Positions 13,431 through 23,363 of a DNA stretch of 64,000 bases are shown here, piece after piece (positions within the stretch are counted from its first letter, which is position 1; each line of letters starts with the position of its first letter). The translations under genes and the position numbers were made by a program. The notes under the pieces are model-generated. The model made no database searches. It saw only the letters and a list, made by a program, of their open reading frames with translations, and was not told where the DNA came from. Source of the DNA: Grifola frondosa (lineage: Eukaryota > Basidiomycota > Agaricomycetes > Polyporales > Grifolaceae); the NCBI GenBank assembly GCA_001683735.1, contig LUGG01000001.1:1612001-1676000 (forward strand). The letters run 5' to 3'.

Positions 13431-14931
13431 AGATGCCTATGGTCTCGAGTTTCTATTGCATTGAATCTATCAATGAGGCGGCTCAGTATGGTATACGTTA
13501 TAAAACTGAATTTATATGTATGCTGAATCCTGATACCCGGAATGAAGCTTTTTTCCTCCGATGCGAGTACGATAGAACAGGTGAGTGGGAACTGCGAGCA
13601 CGGTGACAGTGTGGAATCATAGTTTGTTTCAATCACTAGCGCACAGCTTCTGCGCACTCGATTTTGATGGATCTGCACTCTATAGCACTGGGTGATGGTC
13701 TGAGAAGTTGGATTCTGATGTATATTTTCTTCACTCACCCTCGCTTCTGTTAGAAGATGTTTATGAAGAGGCAAGATATCATCCTAAATGGAGTCGGACT
13801 TCTCAAAACTAAGCGAGCTCACAGCGGCCGTCATAGAAAGAGGCATGGGATCTTGAATGTGAAGTGCGACTGACATGGGAGTTGCGGTGGCGAAATCATG
13901 AAGCATGCCATGAGAGATGTCAATCCGTGTATTTCAAACTTACTGACCGGAACCGAATTGAGTAAGTATTTACTCAAACACCGATCATGCGGCTGCCATT
14001 CGAATCAATGATCTGGATTCTGGACAGCTCAGAAACTCGACGTTGGCACCTGTTCGCTCCTGTTCACCGGCTTCCGTTGGGTAGATCGAACCTACCATTA
14101 TCAGGAAAATCAGGAAAAGGAACGGTTGTTCGAACTTCGAACAGTGTTTATTTGGACGTCCTTCGGTGCTTCCGCAATTAAAGTTGCAGTCTAGACAAGC
14201 GAAATGTGCCTTGAGAACAATTAGTATGCTTCCATTACTTGGTGAAGTCTGCCTCTGCCTTCTTAATAGCTATGCTCCGGGCTATTCAAGTCAGTCTGTC
14301 ACTTCATTTCGTTCTCATAGATGCCTCTGAAAATGACGCTAACAAACCCAGTGTAGCATCTAGCAGACCTTGTTCCCTGTTTGACGGACACCAGCATGCG
14401 GGGGACTAATAAACTAGTTTGCAGGCACAAATGCTAATGGCAGCGTCTCCACTGTTGCTGTTCCCATGACAAAGTTCCTCTGAGAATTGAACTTTGTTCA
14501 GCTTCCTTGCCGCTTGATAGCTGCGCTTGTCTCAGTAATGGCCCCTCCGTCGCCCGTATACGTCGTGGAGATGTATCATCTGAAAGACTCGAACAAGCGG
14601 CGGCCACTCGACCAAAACCTTTCATCTCAGTCGAGGTAAGCATGCTGTCTTCAATAATGTGGATATCACATCTGACGCCACTGCATAAGATATACCTCAT
14701 AAGTTCATCAGACTGCAGTGAGTATCATGTCGAGATCAGAATCTCTGATGTCTCTTACCGCCTTTCTATATCCTGCCAAGTATCCGGCTTCTGCTTCGAT
14801 TTGGACTCTAGTTTGTTGCTAAAGCGCTGGATTCTATTTCAAATACTTCCTGATGTGTCGCAGCATGGTGCTCGATTCACCCAAGTACCTAAGGGTAAGC
14901 AATTGTTTTATCCTTCATATCTCTCTTAGCC
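13431..14931. other. Intergenic stretch between the tandem DUF6534 genes
   Basis: About 1.5 kb between copies A and B. I compared it by eye with the two DUF6534 genes and found no third copy. Open frames here are short and look non-coding. A possible spliced leader for copy B (GT at 14894, AG at 14928-14929) lies at its right end. Confidence 0.4.
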
Positions 14932-16963
14932 ATGGCGGATCCTGCCGGCGCTCGTTCTTCCGTCGGTGCCATCCTGGTGGGCAGTTTGGTTGCTACATTG
15001 TACGTATGCACTCTCAACGATGACCTTGACCTCATTAGTCTTTTCCAGTCTCTCGGGAATTGTGACTATGCAGACTCTGTTCTACTTTCGGCTTTACCCA
15101 GATGACACTCTCAGATTCAAAGCTATCGTGAGCCCTCCCAGTCGTATATTTATTCCGTGTTACTAAGTGATCTGCGTAGGCCCTCGTTGTTTGGTAGTCT
15201 CGGTCCGTCTTTCATACTGGCTCACACTGAAGATTACTCCGATTACTAGGTCGCTGGATATTTTGCACACGATCATGGCTATTGCGGCAAATTGGGACGG
15301 TCTGATAATGAAGTGGGGTGATGAATCTGCATTTGACTACATTCCATGGTCAGCATCCATATCCTCTAATGGACCCCCATCATGATGCACTTGCCTCGCC
15401 AGGATGATAGGTGTACGTAAAACAGTACACAATTTTTCAGTGTTAACAGAATTTAATTTATCACAGGCAACGGTTGTAATCACGGTACGTTCATTTAAAT
15501 TTCAGTTTTGTCTTTGCTGATGAATTTAAACATCAGGCGATCGTGACGTTCATTGTCCAATGGTATGTCGGGTTGTGAAGCATTGGTGGCTGCTATTTTA
15601 TATCACTGGTAAATAGCTTCTTCGCATACCGCGTTTTCACCGGTCAGCAGTTCCCACTTGTTTTTAAATCCCTAAATTCAAGTGCATGTCGCAGTGAGCC
15701 GGCGCAACGTGTTCATCACTATCCCGATTGTAAGCATGAAGTTTATTGAAAATATCTAAACGACTAACACCATCTTCGACAGGCTGTACTAGCATTCTTG
15801 AGGCTTGGTGAATTTAATCCTATCCTATCCTTTAACAAACTCATTATAGGCAACGTACAGTGGCAGCATCCGGTGAGTTTCACTCCCCTTGTTACATTCG
15901 TGGTCTGCTGATTTATCCGGCATTATAGCATCAACGTATGAGATGTCAGTGTATGGTGGCTTGGATTTCAGAACATGTACTCAGCCTTCTGAGCCGATGT
16001 AGGATTCGATTGGAGAGCTACGCGGCTTTCGTTCGTCTGTATGGCGTGAGTATCTACCTATATTAGTAGATTATTTTATGACGAAACCACTAATACTTCT
16101 CTATCATTGCAGTGGGTATTCACGCTTGGCCTGTCGCTCTCATCTGCACTCGATGTTCTTGTCACGGCGTCCCTATGTTACTTCTTGAAGAGAAGCAGAA
16201 CCGGCCTATCAAGGTATATCGTTGTCGTATACAATCCATTTTATTATTTGAAGAAACGCCTCTTATAGCATGGACTATATCGTCAACGCACTGACGCTTT
16301 ACACCATCGAAAATGGAATGTTGACATGGTAAGGATCAGAACCAGAGTTACCACATATGATTAACCAGCTCGAATACAGCATCACTACGATCATTACCTT
16401 GATCTGTGTAAGTTTGTTCTCGTTGGCTAACAACCTGTTTACCATGACACCTTACTTTGGCAGTGGATCGCCATGCCGCATAACCTGGTTTTCTTAGCGT
16501 TCCATCTGACGATCACCAAACGTACGCGATATTCCTTGCGTTTGCGTCATAGGAGCTAATTTGCATGACAGTTTATGCAAACTCTCTTCTGGCAACGTAT
16601 ACATCTACCCTTGAGCCTCCGAGTTGCATCGAAATTTATGATCATATTCAGGTTGAATGCTCGACGCTCGCTACGTATCACCAAGCTCTCGCGCCAAACA
16701 ATGGGCTCTATGCCAGTCATGTTTACACATGGTACCTTCGACAGCGATCGCTATCTAGTGAGTGGTGTATTGTTAGTTCTTGATCAGATTTGACGTTTCG
16801 TTCTTCAGCCCCGAACGGAGGACGTTGCAATGTCTCCGGCTGTAAATTTGTCCAATGAGCAGCTCAAATCTGTACACTGAATTATGCTGTTTAGTTGCAG
16901 GTCAACGTCACAAAGAGCATCCATACCGATTTTGATTACGGTCCTTCTGAATCTTCAGCTTGA
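14932..16963 (+). CDS. DUF6534 multi-pass membrane protein, tandem copy B
   Basis: This is the second copy of the same family. It starts at ATG 14932 (MADPAGARSSVGAILVGSLV), with the first donor GTACGT near 15000. The conserved blocks are LSGIVTMQTLFYFRLYPDD, SLDILHTIMAIAANWDGLIM, MIRLESYAAFVRLYG, WVFTLGLSLSSALDVLVTAS and YANSLLATLNARRSLRITK (near 16572-16680). The end is KSIHTDFDYGPSESSA with TGA at 16961-16963. All the introns I inspected have GT-AG ends, unlike copy A, so this copy is probably the functional one. Helices alternate with short charged loops as expected for a seven-helix protein. The tandem arrangement and shared intron positions show a local duplication. The role is unknown; a receptor or transporter function would be speculation. 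Confidence 0.82.
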
Positions 16964-17211
16964 CTCAGAGTGTAGTGTCAGACAAATTTATGCGTGCCTG
17001 TGTATCTTGATTTTTGGAATAAATATTGCTTTGATGTAGTGCTCTTTCTCAATATGATTATGAATGCGATTTTCTTGGCCAATTATTCAAGTCGTATGTC
17101 GCCGCTGACCGTTCTGCATGAACTTCCGTTTAAGGACTCCGGTGTGTACGAGCGCCTAAGATGTAGCCCGCGAAATTGAAACCCTGATCCGACCTCTCAT
17201 TCCTCCCAGCA

Positions 17212-17942
17212 ATGACTACCACTTCTTCTAACATTGTCTTCGACGACATCTTCACAATTAATGCCATCGATAAGGAGGGAAAAAATTCGACCGAGGTCTG
17301 TCTTTCAACATCCGTCCTCGACTCATTCGGTTCTCATCAAGCTCATCTCTGTATGCGCTCTGTTATGAAATCGTAGTGTCTCGGCTATATGCACACTCTA
17401 AAAATTATGACATGGACCTGACGCTGGACTATAATATCGAGCTATTCCCGCTGCAAAAGGACCAGTCATTCGCGCTTGCACTTGCGTCTTCACTAGCAAG
17501 AGGTCCACAGGCCGCGGGCGGCACAACAGAGGAAGAAGAAAAGGATCGGGATGTGTGGCGGCCAGACGGAAAGGGCAGGCGAGGGCTAGAGGAGGATTAT
17601 GACTATGTGATGTACGGTAAGGTGAGTATCTCACGTCCCTTGTTGTTCTTCCAGCCTCCTTCACTTTCGCCGTGGCGGTGTATTTGGTTTGTTCCTGCAT
17701 CGCTATCTCCTTGTTTTCAACTAATGCAACGTTCAAGGTGTATAGATTCGACGGTGGCGCAGCCGAAATTGTGTATGTATTAGCGTTTGCCTTCTGTGAA
17801 TCTCGCGAAAGTGAACATGCTTGCTTTTGACAGGACGGCATACGCATCATTTGGCGGCCTTCTCATGTCTCTAACAGGGTCATTCAGACATATGACGAGC
17901 GTCGTGCTCGGAGATCCCGTGTATATACTACTGCGGAAGTAA
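17212..17942 (+). CDS. RPB8: RNA polymerases I, II and III subunit RPABC3 (Rpb8)
   Basis: Rpb8 is a small OB-fold subunit common to all three nuclear RNA polymerases. The start MTTTSSNIVFDDIFTINAID at 17212 is the conserved N-terminus. After the first intron come SRLYAHSKNYDMDLTLDYN and ELFPLQKDQSFALALASSL. The middle has an acidic, Gly/Glu-rich loop and then DYDYVMYGK. After two more introns the protein ends YASFGGLLMSLTG and LGDPVYILLRK with TAA at 17940-17942. In exon 1 the run of six A at 17280-17285 is one base short of the frame expected for EGKKFDR followed by V after the intron; as written it reads EGKNSTE and shifts. This gene is essential, so a base-calling deletion is the likeliest cause. 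Confidence 0.92.
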
Positions 17943-18231
17943 TTCACGGCGTCCTTCGGCCTTTTCGTATCCCCGCATGCCATATTCTATTACTACGAAA
18001 AGCTTGCAGACAAGAATGGCCTGATGTCCGGTACGTCAGACTTATTAACTGATCCTCTGCTCATAGCCTGACCGCTGCACTGCATGCATAGGTCTATTAC
18101 TGAAATTTCCTAAATTTCCTTTCTCACTATCCGACCCCTCGGCGTTAGTCAATTCAGATCAGCTCGCGCTCTTCCACAACGCAGACGATTCAACAAGCAG
18201 CATGCGATTTGACGACCGAATTAGATCCTGA
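17943..18231 (+). other. Spliced open frame in phase behind the RPB8 stop codon
   Basis: Directly after the RPB8 TAA the same frame stays open for 88 nt (SFGLFVSPHAIFYYYEKLAD). It then meets a canonical intron at 18031-18091 (GTACGT to CATAG) and goes on for another 140 nt (LLLKFPKFPFSLSDPSALVN) to a TGA at 18229-18231, 75 codons in all. It has no ATG at its beginning. It may be the last exons of a lost or duplicated gene, a readthrough extension of Rpb8, or chance. I do not recognise the protein. Confidence 0.3.
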
Positions 18232-18280
18232 TGATACACTTCTCTAGTCGTACAACTTGATACTCATCTACGACGGCTGC

Positions 18281-18695
18281 TCATGCGCGACCCAGGTCCT
18301 CAAGGACGTGCGCCGAGTGCTCCTTCGCCTCCTCAGAGACATTTGGGTTCTTCAACGCAGCCTGCAGTACAATGAGGATGGGTGGACGAACACTCGACTG
18401 CAGTAGCGCACCTTATGGCCAATAGCGATGTTGTCCTCATGCGCCTGGCTGAGATCGAGCTCGCGCGGCCTCCATCTGTTGGAGCCTCTCGGCGGCACGC
18501 TCCTTTGCCTCCTGGGAGGTGTTGGGGTTGGAGATAGCAGACTCTGAAAAGACAACGTGAGCCAGCTCTCCGAGACGTTGTCGACGCACGATACTGACTG
18601 AGGCCACGAGCGACCTAGGTGAACGTGGGTCAGTCGGATGCGTCAAGCATCGTGAACATGAGAGTGCATACGTTTCCGGGGTTTCTGCTAGCCAT
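18281..18695 (-). CDS. Con-6 family protein with two repeats (frame shift between them)
   Basis: Con-6 proteins are small fungal proteins first known from conidiation in Neurospora; their molecular role is unclear. The minus-strand gene starts at 18695 with MASRNPGN, and an intron leads to VARGLK. A second intron (donor GTCAGT, acceptor TTTCAG) leads to repeat 1, SAISNPNTSQEAKERAAERL. Repeat 2, AALKNPNVSEEAKEHSAHVL, follows a third intron after EDNIAIGHK, and the gene ends EDLGRA with TGA at 18281-18283. Between the repeats, near 18465-18475, the frame must move by one base to pass from QQMEAAR to ELDLSQAHEDN. No GT-AG intron is present there, so this is an indel in the gene or in the assembly. 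Confidence 0.82.
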
Positions 18696-19260
18696 TGTGA
18701 TATGAAGTGGTTAATGAGATGGATTGGTGGATTGGCTCGAGTTTATATAGCCTTCGAGCTGACATCGTCTACGTCATTTTCACCCCTCTCTCGGTTGACG
18801 CCACAGTCGACTGGAAAGCAGCAACCTTGGCGAGGGATTGAATTCAATGACTTTCGGGATAGGATGGCGTCGCGTTCGGGTGTCTACCCATTGGAAACCC
18901 GCTCATATACAACAGGAGTATGATTCACATCGAAGAGTCCCGACGTTTTCCATTCTTGTAGAGCGACCGATACCCGCTGTGGAGTCCAACGACTATCATG
19001 CTCATAGCTGGCATATTTTGTTATAAACGACGACGGCCAAGGACACATGCGGCCGCTGTTCATGCGCACAACGGGATCCAGCCAACGAGGCCCACTGCAA
19101 AGTGTGGAAGTAATGAAAAAAAGATATTCCATTATGTGATGGATCGCGGAGCTAATACTTAATACAGAGGTGCGGATCCAAACCGAGACTGCATACGAAG
19201 CATACTATGAGCAGCGAGAAACAGTGCGATCCTCATTCAACTGCAAGTCCAAGCCGCGAC
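18696..19260. other. Intergenic: Con-6 promoter side and MARVEL gene 3' flank
   Basis: About 565 bp between two minus-strand genes. It should contain the Con-6 promoter and the 3' untranslated part of the MARVEL-type gene. I saw no further gene or repeat. Confidence 0.4.
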
Positions 19261-20152
19261 CTAAACTTGGGGATGCCCAGGCTGGGGCGTGGTGGGCTGT
19301 CCAAGGTATCCCGCAGGCGGATATGCGGATGGCTGCGGCTGGAGAACTACGTTCTCAGGAGCCTTGTCCTCCATATTGGGAGCCGTGGTGGGCGGGTCCG
19401 GGAACGCATCGAAGTTGGCCTGCTTGAGCGACACTGTCCACACATGGTGGCCGCGGGTGGCGTGGATGATCGACATAGTGAGCAGCGCGACGAAGTAACC
19501 GAGGACTGGGACGGCGATGCTACTCAGTGTCCGGATGCGCAAAAGGGAGAAGAGAACGTTACTCACGTACGATCCATGCCAGGAATCCAAACGCGGCTAT
19601 GCCAGATGTTTCGCGGCACGCATTGGCAGAGGCGGAAAGACCAATAGTACTCCAGAAGCTGCAGCTTCCCCAGAAGTTGGCCGCGGAATCCGCAGCCGAG
19701 CCGCCTGTGGCCAAGAACATGATCCACAGGAAACCTGCTGGTCGTCAGACGGTTGCGCTGTAGAACGGCGTTGGGCTACATACCAAGCCACGAGAGCTCG
19801 ACGGCGATCATCGATGTAAAGGCTCCCGTCCTCAATAAGTCAATGACGAGCCTGATAGCAATGGGGGTCAATTATCATATCACAAGCGTGATCCGAGTGA
19901 AGGCTCACATCGGAGGCACCGTGAGGAGAGCCAGCAGGGCCGTCGCAATTCCCAGAGCACCATACGTGAAGTAACCACTGAAGTTGTTGTTACCAACAGA
20001 GGTGACATCTGCACTCAGCCCAAGGATTATCACTGCGCAGAAGATGGTCCAAGCTGAAAGATAGCTGAGTGAAAGTAAAGGAGACGTTCTTATTTATGAT
20101 ACTGACACAATGTCACCAGGCGAGCTAATTGCAACCAGTGCATCCCTAGCAT
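19261..20152 (-). CDS. MARVEL-type four-helix membrane protein
   Basis: This is a membrane protein with the four-helix plan of fungal MARVEL domain proteins, which sit in the plasma membrane or vesicles. The start is ATG at 20152 (or 20143), MLGMHWLQLARLVT. An intron leads to helix 1, WTIFCAVIILGLSADVTSVG, with an NNNFSGYFTYGALGIATALL loop and helix 2. Then LLRTGAFTSMIAVELSWLGF, the Gly/Ala/Ser-rich ATGGSAADSAANFWGSCSFW, SGIAAFGFLAWI and a last helix ending MSIIHATRGHHVW. The cytosolic tail is proline-rich (LQPQPSAYPPAGYLGQ). At least four short introns join these pieces cleanly, and the stop is at 19261-19263. The family call rests on helix spacing and the typical tail; the specific role is not known. 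Confidence 0.75.
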
Positions 20153-21080
20153 GGCGGAAATATTTATGTTGTGTTATACTGCCAATCGACTGAAGAACAG
20201 GGCGAGATGAATGAGAGGGTGTTCGACAACCCGCAGAGAACCAGTATTTACCTTGCAAAGGAGGCCTAGGGTAGGGATACTGTCATCGGTCGCCCACCCT
20301 AGGCCCTTTTATCGATAGTTAGCTAACTTTATTAAACCGCATGTGCGATTGCAAGGGTCCTTGCTCTTCGGGACATGGACAGCCTCGTCTTATAGTACGG
20401 CGGAGAGATGTACTGATCGACGGGTCCTGTGCCACTGTTCCCAGGCCAAGTCTGATAAATCAACGTCATTTTTACGTTGGAAAAGACAGCGGGCGCTGGT
20501 CATCGATTGAAAACCGTCAAAGAACTACACGACAAAGAAAATGATGATGATTGTTGCATGAGAGCCAGCGAGAATGCATGAGGCTGCGCCACCAGTGCCG
20601 CAAGTACTGTAGCGCGGCCAGTGCAAGCCAACGCAGGCCCTGCGCTATCCAGAGCGTCCTCGCTGGACGTCCGCCTGTGCCTCTTTAAAGCCTCGTATAC
20701 GTATACGTACCTGTTCCTGAGCCCGAAGCGGCGTACCGAAGATCATATGACAGAACGATGCTTGGCAGGCAACCATCTGCTAGCGCCCACGGCTGATGAT
20801 TCGACGAGAATCCTTTCGAACGCACTGCGAACAATCGTGCACAAAGTTACGAACAAAAATCATATCACGAACACAGACCCAGTTGCCAGACAGCCCTGGG
20901 AGCCCGACGGGCATGAGCGCCGGGCGCGGTGTTAGTCAATACAGTTTTGCTTGCGATACACGTTGAAAATCATGGGATTCGGTAACTCGCTGAAAACTCC
21001 CAAATTGAGACCCAATCAGACCAAAGAGGAAATCCGACAGTAATATCGGGCTATGTGGCGAATCCACTTCCTTGAAAGGA

Positions 21081-22035
21081 GACATCATGTTAGTCTCGTA
21101 ACCAGCCGTTATAGTGGTAGTTGTGCACGGCGGCTGCGCCACCGGAAGAGTCCGGCGCAGAACCAATCGGACATCGAAAAACCCCAGCACAACTACCACC
21201 TATAACGTCTGGTGACTTTGGTATAGGCGGGGGGGGATGGTCACGCTTTTGTGACGACCGCGTCAGATCGCTCTCAACGACGCTCGAGATAGGCTATGTA
21301 TGCACGGCCAAATACCACAAAACTCAACCGAATGATCACCCTATGAGTTGAAAGAGCCAAGAGATCTGTCCGACGCTATTAAACATACCAAAAGTGCCCC
21401 GGTCTCCGCACTACCAATGCTTAGTCAGCATCTACCAATACTGTACATTACAGACCAACTCGGCGCCGGGTGTGACCTGTGACCCATGGCACCCAACCCG
21501 GCGCCGCGGCGCGACCGCTTGGGATGTGTGACCGCCGGCGAAAAACGGCGGGGACATTGTCGCGCCGCAGGCGCGCAAAATTGGGCAGAGGTGACATGCG
21601 GCGCCACTGCCGGCGGAGCCGCTTGTGACCTGTGACTACGCCAAAATCCGGCGCGTCGAGCGTCCTTGTGACCTGTGACGCGCCGAGTTGGTCTGTAATG
21701 TACAGTACATGAGAGTAAGTACTGGGATGATAACAAATTTCGACGAGATGAGGCAGAATCTGTCTCAGACCAATATACATGACAAAAATATGGTTAGGCA
21801 AATTCTTTTCATTAATATTAAGAGCCGATTTGCAGAGTACATGCATCAAAATGACATGCGGCCGTGCGCGACGCGACGCGTAGAGCGCGTCTTAAAGCAC
21901 GTGAATGTGACCATACCACCCCCGCCTATACCAAATTCACCAGACGTTCTCTCCCTCTCTGTGCTGGTGTTTTTCGATGTCCGATTGGGGGTCCGAAGGG
22001 AGAGAAACGGCTGGTTCCGAGACTAACATCATGTC
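21081..22035. mobile_element. Inverted-repeat (foldback-like) element with hairpins in both arms
   Basis: The sequence from 21081 inward (starting GACATCATGTTAGTCTCG) reappears in reverse complement from 22035 inward (GACATGATGTTAGTCTCG). Both arms then share AACCAGCCGTT, CCAATCGGACATCGAAAAAC, ACGTCTGGTGA and TTTGGTATAGGCGGGGG in the same order. The arms are about 130-170 bp and the whole is about 955 bp. Each arm holds its own hairpin stem, with different bases in the two arms. No transposase frame is seen, so it would be non-autonomous. I could not find a clear target duplication at the outer ends. Confidence 0.6.
21441..21705. mobile_element. Small TA-flanked inverted-repeat element (MITE-like)
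   Basis: A perfect 26 bp terminal inverted repeat is present: 21441-21466 (starting CTGTACATTACAGACCAACT) and its exact complement at 21680-21705. TA dinucleotides lie immediately outside both ends (21439-21440 and 21706-21707), as in Tc1/mariner-type target duplications. The 265 bp interior is GC-rich, has no coding frame and carries TGTGACCTGTGAC three times (near 21471, 21625 and 21666). It lies inside the larger inverted-repeat element. Confidence 0.72.
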
Positions 22036-23363
22036 AGCAACAGGTTGGTCCATCTTTAGTATCATGTCGCAAAAATGCTAGCGAACCTTGTGAAGCTTCG
22101 ACAAGTAGATGAACGGTAACCGGTGACCCTTGTATCGGCATATGAACTTGAGCGATCCATTTCTAGGCCAATTCAGAGTGAGGAAACTCCCACAAGTCGG
22201 AATTTCGGGGCGAACATCGTACACAGTGGTCGAACATTGTCAGAGACCTGGGAGCATCGGTGCACAATCAGCATAAAGTATGTATGCTGCGAAAAAGGTG
22301 CCGGTGGTAAATCATCGACAAGAGCTCATAGCAGAGGCGATGATGGCAGAAGAAAACAGGCAGAGATCCTGTGACAAACAGCCCCGACGTCACGCGCCCC
22401 GCTCAATCTGGCTAGTGTCGTTCCCGATTTGGTAAGGAAAGAACAGACAGATGCAAGTGCAGATGATAGCAGTGTAGAACATGGGAATGTAAGTGCGAAA
22501 TCTTGCCCGACTCCCTTTATATATGCACGCAGAATGATGGCGATGCGAGAACGCAAAACAACCTCTCTGAACTCTTACGTTCGTCATCCCATCTTCACTA
22601 CAGTACCCAACTTCCCTGGAAACTGTAACTCTACTATTAATGCTGGTATGCACAACTATTGGACATACTAGGTTGCTCGTGGCCTTATTATATAAATAGA
22701 CTGCCAATATTGCAAGACTCCTGGCTCCTCTGACAGCAGTCTGCTTTGCTAGTGCTATTATCAACTCCAGCGCACTCACCGCCAGCTAGCTGAACAGCCA
22801 GGAGGCACACAATGCTCAAGGTCAAGTGTAGTCACAAGGTCAGCCTGGCTGATAGGCTGCCACTATTTCGAACCCCGATACCAGTCAGGAGGCGAAGGCG
22901 CATTCCGAGGATCTCATGGGCGACTTTGATCAAATTATAGCATAACTTGTTGTATTTGTATCCATAACCTCACGACTTCCCTGAACGTTATTCTGTATCA
23001 ATATCACCGCGTAAGACATATGTTCCAACAATGTTTTGGGAGACGTGGTATCATTGGCTAATATTTGCAAGAAACAAGGAATTAGCGAATGCACGTACGA
23101 ATCTAACACGAGAATAGCGACTGGCGCTACTATACCGGAAACTAGTAGTACTGTCAGCCTGTATGTAGTGTAATAAATAGATGAATGCGAGTGAGACACG
23201 ATTGTGGATTGGATAGATGGATGCATGATCATGACATATATGCAACGTGAAAGAAACGATCGAGCCCAAGTCAGTACCAACAGCGACAATATGCGAGGAA
23301 GATTCAAATGGGAAGGCCTTTCACATGTACCACACACATCAGTGTTCGGAATCTCAGCCGCCT

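Larger units (their letters stand above)
20153..23363. other. Gene-poor, repeat-bearing region
   Basis: About 3.2 kb with no gene I can support. It contains the nested inverted-repeat elements listed separately and a perfect 10 bp inverted repeat (GGCCTAGGGT at 20263-20272, its complement at 20296-20305). Weak minus-strand open frames lie at 22390-22779 and 22930-23337; they are rich in hydrophobic residues and might be remnants of a membrane protein gene, but no family was recognised. Confidence 0.45.

Noticed and set aside
13431..14931. A third DUF6534 copy between A and B
   Set aside because: None of the conserved blocks (YFRLYP, LDILH, NSLLATLNAR) could be found there.
18352..18555. A second independent gene in the other frame of the Con-6 locus
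   Set aside because: It contains the linker leading to the second Con-6 repeat; one gene with a single-base shift explains both frames.
22850..22900. TTCGAACCCC resembling a tRNA T-loop
   Set aside because: No matching acceptor, D-arm or anticodon arm could be built around it on either strand.
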